Positions 9,783-17,742 of a DNA stretch of 47,420 bases are shown here, piece by piece. A program made the position numbers and the translations under genes. The notes beneath the pieces were generated by a model that saw only the letters and a list, made by a program, of their open reading frames with translations, was not told the DNA's origin and searched no databases. Position 1 is the stretch's first letter; each line of letters starts with the position of its first letter. This DNA is from a virus: positions 1 to 47,420 of IMG/VR virus record IMGVR_UViG_3300018067_000071; one strand, 5' to 3'.

Positions 9783-11062
9783 TACTTGCCCTTCCCTGCG
9801 TAGAGTTTCCTATACTCCGCTACAATCAACTCAGGCATACGGAAGATAATCTGATTACCGATTGTCTCCGTCTTAATCATTCCCGCCTGATCAAATGACA
9901 GCATGATCTCATCCAGTTCATGTGCCTCCTTATAGTGTGACCACATTCGTTTCAGCAGCATGGTTCTACTGATCTGATGCGTGTCCCTTCCAAGTAGTTC
10001 GGCAATTATCAGACTCTTGATGTTCTTAGCGTCTGATAGTCCCTTCTTACCGTGAGTCATCTCACGTACATTGCCGACTAGCTTCTGACAATAGGTGATA
10101 GCTGATTGCATGGATTCAGGGTCTATGTACAACTCAGGACTCCGACTCAGAGCCAGTAACATGGCTACCTTGAGTACCGAGTCACCAAATCTGTTTAACG
10201 TACCTGTCTCATCCTTCAAGTCATCTGTCAACACCTCATTAATGAAGTCCTCATACCACTGCTGGTAGATTACACCTGCCTCAGTGAAGTAGTGGACTAC
10301 ACCAGTTACAGGTTCCTTGCGTGCATACCTGAATCCATTGTCATCTTGTTCACTCTTAGCTAGAGGTGCGAATGGTCCACTTAGCTTAGCAAGTTCCTTA
10401 AGGTACTCGATGTGATCAGGGTACTTGGGAGGATTAGTAAGTGGGACCAGAAGGGAGTTAGCTCTATGCCTCCTATTCTCTGATATAACGAAAGTGCGTG
10501 CGAAGTAACCACCGTGTATATCCTTCTTACCAAAGAAATCACTCGAATGTGCCTCATTAGTTGCAGTTAACATGGTGATGGTAGGATCTTTCAGGTTGAA
10601 AGACTCCATCTTTAGTAGACTACGCCACTCTCCAATATTGTACTGTCTGTCGTACAAATCTGTAAGAATGTCAGTAGCTACCTTATCCTCTACAATGGAA
10701 CTAGTTAACTCACTACTACAGATAAAAGCACAGGATTTATTGATTACCTTACCACCTGGCTGAGTCTGTGCAGTTCCTAGTTCCTTCAGGATACCCTGAA
10801 TACTACTCCGCCCCGAGATGATGCGCGTCCCCCCTGCTCCACGCACTAGCTGTTTAGCCATACTGATAGGCGGACCTTTCTTCAGTCCACTCTCAGCATG
10901 GAACATCACATAGATGTTAGGATAGAGGTTGTATATCTGGCGATCTAACCAGACATTATCCTTAACAACAGCAGAGATTGCCGCTATGCCGCCCCACAAC
11001 CAGAAGTTCGTAGGGCTTTCTAACTCGCTGTGTTGATGCAACAGTTTGTCCAGCCATGTCAT
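9782..11062 (-). CDS. DUF3987-like P-loop ATPase, putative helicase/primase component
   Basis: A 426-aa protein starting at ATG 11062 with an AGAGG site. A Walker-A-like loop lies at residues 57-66 (AESGLKKGPP); the usual GK[S/T] is degenerate (KG in place of K[S/T]). A Walker-B-like strand FICSSELTS follows at 113-121, then GGYFARTFVISENRR near 185-200, typical of DUF3987 proteins (… GGF.aR). The C terminus looks like a winged helix. DUF3987 proteins occur in phage and plasmid replication loci and are related to primase-associated ATPases. Here it sits last in the early operon, 9 bases after the polymerase. No other replicative helicase is visible, so it is the best candidate for that role. 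The degenerate P-loop makes ATPase activity uncertain. Confidence 0.6.
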   Translation of the reverse strand: MTWLDKLLHQHSELESPTNFWLWGGIAAISAVVKDNVWLDRQIYNLYPNIYVMFHAESGLKKGPPISMAKQLVRGAGGTRIISGRSSIQGILKELGTAQTQPGGKVINKSCAFICSSELTSSIVEDKVATDILTDLYDRQYNIGEWRSLLKMESFNLKDPTITMLTATNEAHSSDFFGKKDIHGGYFARTFVISENRRHRANSLLVPLTNPPKYPDHIEYLKELAKLSGPFAPLAKSEQDDNGFRYARKEPVTGVVHYFTEAGVIYQQWYEDFINEVLTDDLKDETGTLNRFGDSVLKVAMLLALSRSPELYIDPESMQSAITYCQKLVGNVREMTHGKKGLSDAKNIKSLIIAELLGRDTHQISRTMLLKRMWSHYKEAHELDEIMLSFDQAGMIKTETIGNQIIFRMPELIVAEYRKLYAGKGK

Positions 11063-11071
11063 TCTGTGCCT

Positions 11072-13702
11072 CTAGAACGGGATATCTTCGTCCACTAGTT
11101 TACTACGTACTTCATCACGTTTCCGGAATATTTCATCCCTCACCATTTCATCATTCACAGTGAACTGCTCAGTTATAGTCAGCGGTCGTATCCTAACAGG
11201 CTCAGGAACTTCCATCTTAATCGTTTCCTTAAACTTGTATTTCGATAAGTCTTGGTAGTTCTCCCCAATCTCCACATCACATGGAATCTTAAGGAATCTA
11301 CGAGGGAGACTACACGCACTAAAGTTGAGCGCACGCTCCATCTCCTTCTTAGCTAGTGGTACGAAGTCATCTAGATATTCTCGTCTAAGAGCGAACAGAA
11401 GTGCATCGTGCGCCTCCAAAATAATTCGCGCATAGGGGCGCTGTTTTTTAATTCTGATACCAGCTGCCTTGGTATTGTCAGTAACAGCTCGCTGGGGGAT
11501 GTAGGAGAAAGCCTCACGGAACAGATCATCTCCCCACCGTTCGTAGAATATTCGAATACCACCTCTTTCGGCATCTATCCCCCAAGGTAAAGGTGCAACT
11601 AGTTGACGTGTTTCCTTAAGAGCTTCAATGATTCCCGCGTGGAAGACTTGCTGAATCTTGGGCTGCTTAGCGTGGAAGATCCTGAGTGCTCTATCGGCTT
11701 GTCCTTCATCAATTGTAATCGGGATCTTAAATTTTCTTGCTTGCGTGTTAAGTTCAACAGATGCTCGTCGCTTTCCAGCTCCAAGATGGCCCGCATGACG
11801 TAGAGTCTTCCCTGCAAATCGTATGGGAGACTCGTACCCCAGAACCTTCTTAGAATAGTCTTCTTCAGTACCGCCAAAGAACCACGAAGCCGTAAGAGCA
11901 TGGTAGTCATGTTCATCTATATCCCTCAATGCTTGATCATCTAGTGCTAGGTTGAATACTACTCTCGCCTCAGCTTGAGAACTATCCAGTTGCACAAGTA
12001 TTTCCTCTGGGCCAGGTCCATACATACTTCTCACATCCGCTCCAATATCACCATGCTTAGTCATGGTTTGGAACGCTGTGCCCATAGGCTTCATGTCTGC
12101 TTTTTTGCCCTTACCTACTGTATCTATCAGCGGGCGTGTAGGTGGGTCTTGCTGACCTGTACTAGTCCTACCAGTCTCTAGACACATGTACGTGGTAGTC
12201 TTCATCCGCCCATCATAGTCAGGTATGGCGAGCAGGTACGTAGAGACAGTCTTACGAACTCTGCGTCTCTCTAGACACTTCTCAATCCATGTCCTATGGT
12301 CTGGATTCTTTACTCCACTCTTGAGATTCAGTAGAGCAGTAAGCTCCTCCTCACCAACTCCATTACGGCGAGGTAAATGCCATATATCGAACAGCAACGA
12401 ATGAACAGCAGGAGGAGAGTTCGGATTGATATCGACTCCTGCAATCTCATGCATCTCAAAGCCAAGTCTCTCATCCCATTGGACATATTTCGTTATCAAC
12501 TCCTTTCTCTTGTCCTCGTCTACGTAGAATCCGTTCTGTTCGATTTCAGCATAGAAGTCAGGGAGAGTCATGATAAAGTTCTCATAGAACTTCCTCACTC
12601 CCAACTCATCTAAGTCCGCATCCATCGCCTCATCTATTTCGAGTGTAACACACGCATCTCGTGCGCACCCAAGAAGGAGATCTCTATAGGACCCTTCATA
12701 CATACCATCATCTTTGTAGAAGGGCTCTCTGGTGTAGATAGATGTAAGAAACGCGAGTCCCTTAGGCAACTCAGGATTAATTGCGAATGCCTTGAGCATC
12801 GTATCACTGTGGATGCGTCGTATTGTAAATCCAAGTCGTCTGATCTTGTCACGATCATAATTGAAATTCTGTCCGACAATGTCTTTCTCCATCAGAACCT
12901 TAGCTACCATAGTCCACATGGATGCTAGGTCGGAAGTTGGTATGTGACTAATACCATCTTTGTTCCACAGAGGAACAGTAATACCATGGTTCTTGTTGAA
13001 AGCCAGTCCAAGACATATAGGAAGACAGTGCCCACCAGCCTCGATATCAACCGATAGTCTGTTGCAATGCTTATATCGCTCAAGGAACTCATATAGCTCC
13101 CCACTGTGCTGGGCGATATGTAAAAGTCTACTCGGCAGTTGCAGGTCTCTAGTTTGAGATTCTTCATATGCGCGCTTGAAGTCGAAGATCATTATTTGGC
13201 GATTCCAGTAGCCTTTAATCTCACTCCCGGAAGCACTATGTAGTAGGTGCGCGGGGTGATAAGTAGGTACGAACTTAGTACCCATTCCCCAGCTAATGGA
13301 ACCACGATGCTTACTAATTTTATCCTTACCTGATAAAGCCCAAAGCGCCGTGCCACCAAGGGCCAGAATACAATTGGGCTTAATATCATTAATTTCAATT
13401 CGTAACTCCGCTAGTTGCTGTTCCATGTCAATACCCGCATTCCGCGCGCGTATGTGAAATGGTAGCTTCTTTCTGACTAGATTAGGTGGAACCTCATACT
13501 TACATACATTGGTAATCCAGCACTCACTACGCTGAATACCTGCGTCTTTCAGTAGTCTGTCTAGCTCTCTACCAGACGCACCAATGAACGGCTGACCCTT
13601 AGCCGTTTCTTCATAAGATGGGGCCTCACCTAGTATGAGTAGCTTAGGACCAATTGGACCCATACCAGGTACATACTTCTTATCTGCCATCTCTCGGTCC
13701 AT
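11072..13702 (-). CDS. Uracil-DNA glycosylase / family A DNA polymerase fusion
   Basis: An 876-aa fusion. Residues ~10-175 are a family 4/5-type uracil-DNA glycosylase with GEAPSYEE at 25-32, WITNVCKYEVPPN at 62-74 and HPAHLL at 149-154. The N-terminal cysteine pair of iron-sulphur UDGs is absent. Residues ~210-360 are a DnaQ-like 3'-5' exonuclease: D219/E221, NxxxD (N279-D283) and D349; the usual exo III Tyr appears to be Gly345. The remainder is a Pol I-type polymerase. Motif A is DSSQAEAR with D573. Motif B is in RFAGKTLRHAGHLGAG, where the usual Tyr is Leu. Motif C is HDA around D766 instead of HDE. The acidic metal ligands are kept, so it should be active as the replicative polymerase. 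The start could instead be ATG 13690. Neither start has a well-spaced ribosome site, and both overlap the previous gene. Confidence 0.92.
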   Translation of the reverse strand: MDREMADKKYVPGMGPIGPKLLILGEAPSYEETAKGQPFIGASGRELDRLLKDAGIQRSECWITNVCKYEVPPNLVRKKLPFHIRARNAGIDMEQQLAELRIEINDIKPNCILALGGTALWALSGKDKISKHRGSISWGMGTKFVPTYHPAHLLHSASGSEIKGYWNRQIMIFDFKRAYEESQTRDLQLPSRLLHIAQHSGELYEFLERYKHCNRLSVDIEAGGHCLPICLGLAFNKNHGITVPLWNKDGISHIPTSDLASMWTMVAKVLMEKDIVGQNFNYDRDKIRRLGFTIRRIHSDTMLKAFAINPELPKGLAFLTSIYTREPFYKDDGMYEGSYRDLLLGCARDACVTLEIDEAMDADLDELGVRKFYENFIMTLPDFYAEIEQNGFYVDEDKRKELITKYVQWDERLGFEMHEIAGVDINPNSPPAVHSLLFDIWHLPRRNGVGEEELTALLNLKSGVKNPDHRTWIEKCLERRRVRKTVSTYLLAIPDYDGRMKTTTYMCLETGRTSTGQQDPPTRPLIDTVGKGKKADMKPMGTAFQTMTKHGDIGADVRSMYGPGPEEILVQLDSSQAEARVVFNLALDDQALRDIDEHDYHALTASWFFGGTEEDYSKKVLGYESPIRFAGKTLRHAGHLGAGKRRASVELNTQARKFKIPITIDEGQADRALRIFHAKQPKIQQVFHAGIIEALKETRQLVAPLPWGIDAERGGIRIFYERWGDDLFREAFSYIPQRAVTDNTKAAGIRIKKQRPYARIILEAHDALLFALRREYLDDFVPLAKKEMERALNFSACSLPRRFLKIPCDVEIGENYQDLSKYKFKETIKMEVPEPVRIRPLTITEQFTVNDEMVRDEIFRKRDEVRSKLVDEDIPF

Positions 13703-13874
13703 TCTCCGGAGTAGTCTTACTCTTTCTTACCAGCTTTCTTCTAATCTCCTGAACAGTCCTAATCCATGCAGCTTCTTCCGCGTGTCTATCCTTTAGTTGA
13801 GTGAGATATGCATCCAGCTCCTTGACACTCCACTCTTTAATGAGGTCAGTCGCTATCTCTTTGTGGAAGTTCAT
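13680..13874 (-). CDS. Small charged helical protein (64 aa)
   Basis: ATG 13874 with AAGGAG five bases upstream. The product is helical and highly charged (WSVKELDAYLTQLKDRHAEE) with a basic tail. Its end overlaps the start of the polymerase gene by 23 bases, so the two are probably translationally coupled. Function unknown. Confidence 0.6.
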   Translation of the reverse strand: MNFHKEIATDLIKEWSVKELDAYLTQLKDRHAEEAAWIRTVQEIRRKLVRKSKTTPENGPRDGR

Positions 13875-13883
13875 TCTTTCTCC

Positions 13884-14048
13884 TTACCAGGGATAATCGT
13901 AATCATTCATTTTCCTAAGTTGACCCTTCATACGTTCAAATCGTATAAGCTCACGATTAACATTATGCTTACACTCGATGACGTATGTATCAGGATTCTT
14001 GATCTTTTCCAGTACTTTGAGTAAGAGTTGAAATTCTTTCTTGGTCAT
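13884..14048 (-). CDS. Small basic helical protein (54 aa)
   Basis: ATG 14048 is preferred over an upstream GTG at 14072 because GAGG lies six bases before it. The protein is mostly helical and Lys/Arg-rich (LLLKVLEKIKNP; RFERMKGQLRKM). It lies in the replication operon, 9 bases before the next gene. No family recognised. Confidence 0.55.
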   Translation of the reverse strand: MTKKEFQLLLKVLEKIKNPDTYVIECKHNVNRELIRFERMKGQLRKMNDYDYPW

Positions 14049-14089
14049 GAGGCACCTCAAATAGTTTGGCACATACTAGACAGAACCAC

Positions 14090-14413
14090 TTAGTACTTGG
14101 TGTCAGCTGTTCCAACATCGACTTGTCCTGATTCAGGCAGTTCGGACACATCAGCGGTGTCTTCGTCATGATTAGTCACCGGCTTAGGAATGACACGCAC
14201 ATGCACAGCCCTATATCCCTTACCGGGAATCTGGAGTGGTGTGAACTCCACATGCATACCTGGCTTTAGTTCTGGAAACGTAACAGTATCCTGACGTAGT
14301 GCAGTCCAGTGAAAGAAAATGCGTGTAAATTCAATCTGTCGTGAACTAATGAACCCCCATCCCTGCTTACTCACCTTGATTAGACGACCCACTACTTTAG
14401 TTTCAGTCTCCAT
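14090..14413 (-). CDS. Cold-shock-domain protein
   Basis: A 107-aa protein with an N-terminal OB-fold of the cold-shock type: the RNP1-like KQGWGFISS at 16-24 and the RNP2-like IFFHWTAL at 32-39 are both recognisable. The C-terminal ~35 residues are an acidic tail. Such proteins bind single-stranded RNA or DNA and melt structure. The start is fixed by an AGGGG site five bases before the ATG. The 5' leader (14415-14505) holds an intrinsic terminator and three complementary 8-mers, so expression is probably set by RNA folding. The short acidic tail is unlike host CspA and may mediate protein contacts. Confidence 0.85.
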   Translation of the reverse strand: METETKVVGRLIKVSKQGWGFISSRQIEFTRIFFHWTALRQDTVTFPELKPGMHVEFTPLQIPGKGYRAVHVRVIPKPVTNHDEDTADVSELPESGQVDVGTADTKY

Positions 14414-14414
14414 T

Positions 14415-14505
14415 GCATCCCCTATAACTAGTTAACTACACATACAAAAACGGGGATGCACCCGTTTCATCCACCTTATGCGGAAGTATTGTGCGCATCC
14501 CCTAT
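14415..14505 (-). promoter_or_regulatory. Possible attenuator/RNA switch: three complementary 8-mers
   Basis: In - strand RNA order: GGGGATGC (14502-14495), its exact complement GCATCCCC (14459-14452) inside the terminator hairpin, and GGGGATGC again (14422-14415), which is the ribosome-binding region of the cold-shock gene. The middle element can pair upstream (breaking the terminator), with itself in the terminator, or downstream (hiding the ribosome site). The regulatory reading is inference; the complementarity is directly seen. Confidence 0.5.
14446..14467 (-). terminator. Intrinsic terminator in leader of the cold-shock gene
   Basis: On the - strand AAACGGG, loop TGCATC, CCCGTTT, followed by a U-run (five A at 14446-14450 on the + strand). 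It lies about 33 bases before the cold-shock start and after the acidic gene, so it would act as an attenuator. Confidence 0.75.
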
Positions 14506-14529
14506 CATCGGGCTTATCTAGGCCCAAGT

Positions 14530-14550
14530 GTGCTAGATGGGAGCTAGCAC
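14530..14550 (-). terminator. Hairpin just after the acidic gene
   Basis: GTGCTAG (14530-14536) and CTAGCAC (14544-14550) form a perfect 7-bp stem with a 7-base loop directly downstream of the stop at 14561. There is no T-run, so it may be a processing or 3'-stabilising hairpin rather than a full terminator. Confidence 0.4.
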
Positions 14551-14560
14551 TGTGTTGAGG

Positions 14561-14752
14561 CTAGTTCTCGTCCGATGAATCCTCGTCGTCCTCAACTTCT
14601 TCAACATCCTCGTCCTGATCTTCGAGAATGTCGTCGTCTTCTTCTTCCTCGTCTTCCACATCATCATCCTCAAGCTCAGGAATGACTGATGGGTCCGTGT
14701 CCTCTACCATGAGGTATGGCGGTACATCTTCAAACTCGTCGTAAGTATTCAT
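14561..14752 (-). CDS. Extremely acidic small protein (63 aa)
   Basis: ATG 14752 with GGAGAG six bases upstream. From residue ~27 on, nearly every residue is Asp or Glu, with almost no Lys or Arg in the whole protein. This composition is that of DNA-mimic proteins (restriction inhibitors, histone-like-protein antagonists) or of a disordered acidic tail, but composition alone cannot choose between them. It stands as a separate cistron between the SSB-like gene and the cold-shock gene and is flanked downstream by a hairpin and an intrinsic terminator. Confidence 0.7.
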   Translation of the reverse strand: MNTYDEFEDVPPYLMVEDTDPSVIPELEDDDVEDEEEEDDDILEDQDEDVEEVEDDEDSSDEN

Positions 14753-14869
14753 ACACTCTCCAGTTGATGGGCTGAGTTAGCCAGATAAGTGAGGGTTCCG
14801 TCATTTTACGTGCTCCCCGCAACCCACAAGCATCCACACAACCTGCCATACAAGACAGGGAACTACAAA

Positions 14870-15259
14870 CTAGCCACGCAGAGCGCGATACTTGTGGTTC
14901 ACGCGGTTGAGCATACGCCCATTCCACGTATCGTTCTCTACGAACACCTCGACCTGCTTACCAATAGCATTGGACAGCTCGAAGCGCGCACCAGACTTGA
15001 CATCCACACCAAGTGCGGCAAGGAAACCAGCAGCGAAACTGATAGCCTTGTTGTTGAACATCCAGTCCAGAGGAACACCCGCGAACTCCTCAGAACCATT
15101 GTCAGCATTCTTGACAATGACTCCCTCGACGGGGTAATTCGTGGAGTCACCAGCCTTGGACGGTGCTTCGCCCACGTTGTTGATGGTGACTACGTACCAT
15201 GCCGGCTCCACAATCTTACCGCGGAGAAGATCCTTCTCACTGAAACTGATGATAGGCAC
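14870..15259 (-). CDS. SSB-like phage protein (putative)
   Basis: A 129-aa protein. The GTG start at 15259 is supported by AGGAG six bases upstream. It begins ISFSEKDLLRGKIVEPAWY, has a Gly/Asn-rich beta-strand pattern through the first half, FNNKAISFAAGFLAALG in the middle and a basic end (NRVNHKYRALRG). This arrangement resembles the DUF669-type single-strand-binding proteins that accompany Sak4-like ATPases. The next gene upstream is such an ATPase, 9 bases away. No catalytic residues are seen. SSB function is inferred from pattern and neighbours. It could be an unrelated beta protein. Confidence 0.6.
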   Translation of the reverse strand: MPIISFSEKDLLRGKIVEPAWYVVTINNVGEAPSKAGDSTNYPVEGVIVKNADNGSEEFAGVPLDWMFNNKAISFAAGFLAALGVDVKSGARFELSNAIGKQVEVFVENDTWNGRMLNRVNHKYRALRG

Positions 15260-15268
15260 AACTAGCTC

Positions 15269-16081
15269 CTAGAATTTCTGTACTACGTTGTTGGTTGAGT
15301 TGAGTTTGGTGATGGCTGGTCGGATATAGGTGTCGTAGATTGGTTTATCTCCAAACACGATTTCCTTATCCAGTTCGAGTGCAGTTCTTGCGAAGTCATC
15401 ACCCGTGTGAGTGGTCAGTAGTGAGTAGTCACCTCCTTGTCCTTCAATGAATCCCTGCTTGATATTGAAGTGATAGACTTCACCACAATATGCGGGGATC
15501 TTAGCCGCCACGTTCTTGCCAGCCGTCACAATCTGACGACTAACATGCGTGGTCTTCTTAGTAGTGTCGCGGTACTCTGCCTTCACTACATGCGCAATGA
15601 GGACTACATTCACCTTATGGAAATTGTGAATGTCCTTCGTCAGTGCAATGAGTTCCTGAAGTGCGCTAGACTCAGCGTTGTAATCCTCAATCTCGTTGAC
15701 TGCAATACCTGCAACCAACTTACCAGCACTAGCTCCAGACCCCTTCGTCTTACCATACTTGATGCGCATAGTCTGACGCAGAGTCATATCCGCCATGCTA
15801 GTCAATGAATCAATGACGATGGTCTTATAGGGGCAGTTAACTTGCAGTTTCTCCAACTGCTTCTTGCCCGCTTCCCAGTCATCATAGTCATCATACGAGA
15901 TAGTCTTAGGGTCAATGCCCCACTTCTTCATGGGAAGGATGATACCATCCATCTTCCTATCCCATGAGAACCAATACTGTGGTCCAGGAAATGAGAGAGC
16001 CTGCGTAGACTTACGCAACCCCGGCTCACCCTTGAACATACAATACAGGTGGTCTACCTGTCTCTCGCCCATGTTAGGCAT
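15269..16081 (-). CDS. Sak4-like RecA-family ATPase (single-strand annealing)
   Basis: A 270-aa single-domain P-loop ATPase. Walker A is GEPGLRKST at 18-26, Walker B is IVIDS with D91, and VNVVLIAHV (about 154-162) is the RecA-type strand after the switch region. Its length and lack of extra domains fit the Sak4 (AAA_24) group of phage recombination ATPases, which work with a cognate SSB. Here an SSB-like gene follows and an exonuclease gene precedes, the expected cassette. The ATG at 16081 overlaps the previous stop (TAATG) with a GGAAG site. The likely role is recombination-dependent repair or replication of phage DNA. Confidence 0.8.
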   Translation of the reverse strand: MPNMGERQVDHLYCMFKGEPGLRKSTQALSFPGPQYWFSWDRKMDGIILPMKKWGIDPKTISYDDYDDWEAGKKQLEKLQVNCPYKTIVIDSLTSMADMTLRQTMRIKYGKTKGSGASAGKLVAGIAVNEIEDYNAESSALQELIALTKDIHNFHKVNVVLIAHVVKAEYRDTTKKTTHVSRQIVTAGKNVAAKIPAYCGEVYHFNIKQGFIEGQGGDYSLLTTHTGDDFARTALELDKEIVFGDKPIYDTYIRPAITKLNSTNNVVQKF

Positions 16082-16326
16082 TAGTGTATTTCTTCCTTCT
16101 TCTCAGGCTCGTCGAATGGAAGACTCAGCTGCTTTGGCTCACCATCATCTGCGATATCCTTCGCTTCACAGATAACAAAACCAACAGGCTCACCATCAAC
16201 AGCATCAACGATAGGAACGAGTTCCATCTCCTTATACTCGTCACCCTCTACGTCGATATATACTTCCTTGTCCAAGTCACCTACAGTGAGGTCATGCAGT
16301 TGCGCGAGTAGGACTCTGACTCTCAT
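16081..16326 (-). CDS. Small protein with sliding-clamp-binding motif
   Basis: An 81-aa acidic protein between the exonuclease and the Sak4-like gene, overlapping both (ATGA and TAATG). Near its C terminus, residues 66-71 read QLSLPF, which closely matches the beta-clamp-binding hexapeptide of bacterial replication proteins (Hda of E. coli has QLSLPL). The rest is a compact beta-type sequence (YIDVEGDEYKEMELVPIVDA) followed by a Glu/Lys tail. It could tether recombination or replication factors to the host clamp, or block the clamp. No other domain is recognised. Confidence 0.7.
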   Translation of the reverse strand: MRVRVLLAQLHDLTVGDLDKEVYIDVEGDEYKEMELVPIVDAVDGEPVGFVICEAKDIADDGEPKQLSLPFDEPEKKEEIH

Positions 16327-17288
16327 CCGTCTTCTCCCTTATTACGTGGGTCCCAAATTGGAGCCTGAACGTAATTCAGTTGCAATACTTCTTCCCGCAT
16401 AGCAGGGTCAGCCTCACATACCTGCTTATACGCGCATGGACCGTACATCGTATCGCAGTGCGTGTAATCAGGCGGCCAGTACCCAGACTCACTGTACTGA
16501 ACATACTTGTAAGCGTAGTATGGCAAGATTTCCTGTTGCCATTCCAACAGCCTAGCTGCACTGAAGCTCACTACTTCCCGCGTCAGTCTCTCATCAATCT
16601 TGAGTGTGGTCTGTAGACCAATCTTATTGACGATGACTCGACGTGCCTTCAGCAACAGAGCCTGTCCCAAGAACTGATTGGACAGTGTAGACTTATCTCG
16701 TCTCTGCTTGAACGTCTTGTGGTCCATTGACACGACACCAATCTCATTCGTATCAATGATGAGGTCGAACTTCGCCTTCCACAATACGCGAATCTCATCG
16801 TCCTCATACATCACCTCACCCTTTACATGCTCACATGAGAGAGGGACGAATGCGTCATTCTTGTAGAAGTCGAAATACTTCTCACACGTATCGAGCGCGA
16901 ATCTCCAGCCTACCTCGTACTTGACACTCTGTTCAGGAGTGTTAGTTACGCCAGGATACTCGTCGATATCATGTCCGCACGCAGGCTCAGGTTGTGTCTC
17001 AGACGCAATGAAACCTGCACACTTGGGACAGCCGAGCACAAACATCTGACCAGCAGTGAGTCCAGCACCAATAGACTCAACACGTCCAAATCCCTTAATC
17101 TGGTGCGCGTAGAATGTCTCCAACACCTTGTGGATGAGACTTCCTACTTCCAGACTATTAGATCTGCCCTTCTGACTTACTAGACGATGATTGAAGCGAA
17201 TGTCATGATAGCGGCCACAACTCATCAGACTACTGAGTAGTGTAGCGTCCATGATGACATTCTTCTTCGGTACTAGAATGTCCGTCAC
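16323..17288 (-). CDS. RecB/Cas4-like PD-(D/E)XK exonuclease with Fe-S cysteines
   Basis: A 321-aa nuclease. GTG 17288 is the start: GGAG lies six bases upstream and the codon overlaps the previous stop (GTGA). Nuclease residues in order are H53 in SLIHKV, D175 in AKFDLIID, D189-x-K191 in SMDHKT, and Q209 in the QxxxK/Y helix. Four cysteines, C24 and C278/C285/C291 (CDTMYGPCAYKQVC), are placed as in Cas4/AddB-type iron-sulphur nucleases. An extra CxxC...C insertion at 87-104 may bind zinc. It would resect phage DNA ends to feed the Sak4/SSB pair encoded just downstream. Confidence 0.85.
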   Translation of the reverse strand: MTDILVPKKNVIMDATLLSSLMSCGRYHDIRFNHRLVSQKGRSNSLEVGSLIHKVLETFYAHQIKGFGRVESIGAGLTAGQMFVLGCPKCAGFIASETQPEPACGHDIDEYPGVTNTPEQSVKYEVGWRFALDTCEKYFDFYKNDAFVPLSCEHVKGEVMYEDDEIRVLWKAKFDLIIDTNEIGVVSMDHKTFKQRRDKSTLSNQFLGQALLLKARRVIVNKIGLQTTLKIDERLTREVVSFSAARLLEWQQEILPYYAYKYVQYSESGYWPPDYTHCDTMYGPCAYKQVCEADPAMREEVLQLNYVQAPIWDPRNKGEDG

Positions 17289-17485
17289 TTCACTCTCCGA
17301 ATCTTCGGCTTCGACTCATATGCGTACAAGTCGATATTGAAGGTGAACGCGAGCGCATTACGAATCACCATTGAACGAGTGATATCGTAACGTGCGCACT
17401 CCTTCTCAATAGCTAGTTCAATCTGTCTGTCTGCCCCCATGCTATAGGGACGACGACCACCTTCCTGTCTAGGCATTCTCTGCAT
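17285..17485 (-). CDS. Ribbon-helix-helix-like small protein
   Basis: A 66-aa basic protein with ADRQIELAIEKECARYDITR then SMVIRNALAF (residues 18-47), compatible with a ribbon-helix-helix DNA-binding fold. ATG 17485 overlaps the previous stop (TAATG); the GGAG site lies 8 bases before. It is a candidate regulator for the palindromic operators in the control region, but this is inference from fold type only. Confidence 0.55.
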   Translation of the reverse strand: MQRMPRQEGGRRPYSMGADRQIELAIEKECARYDITRSMVIRNALAFTFNIDLYAYESKPKIRRVK

Positions 17486-17742
17486 TAGTTCTTCTCCAGT
17501 GTGTCCATCACTTCATCTACCTGCTGCTGAGTGGGATAGGTGATACCCTTACCATACGTCCACTCAAAGCAAGTGCAGTCCATCTCATCAGTGATAATGA
17601 CTCGCGTCACGATACCCATTCGTGTCGCCACATTATCAGTGTAGTGCTTCACAGCCTGTACAGCTTCGAGTGCGGGTACATTCTTCCGAACATACTCAGA
17701 CGTACCATCCTCGAAGAACTGTACTACATTAAACAGGTCCAT
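17485..17742 (-). CDS. Hypothetical protein (85 aa)
   Basis: ATG 17742 overlaps the previous stop (TAATG) with GGAG eight bases upstream. A mixed alpha/beta sequence: a beta start (LFNVVQFFEDGTSEYV), a helix (ALEAVQAVKHYT) and a Thr/Cys-containing strand (MDCTCFEWTYG). No family or catalytic motif recognised. Confidence 0.7.
   Translation of the reverse strand: MDLFNVVQFFEDGTSEYVRKNVPALEAVQAVKHYTDNVATRMGIVTRVIITDEMDCTCFEWTYGKGITYPTQQQVDEVMDTLEKN

Noticed and set aside
14730-14803. Leftward 24-codon frame with GGGGAG upstream, overlapping the acidic gene start
   Set aside because: Could be a leader peptide but is too short to support and overlaps the ribosome site of a better gene.
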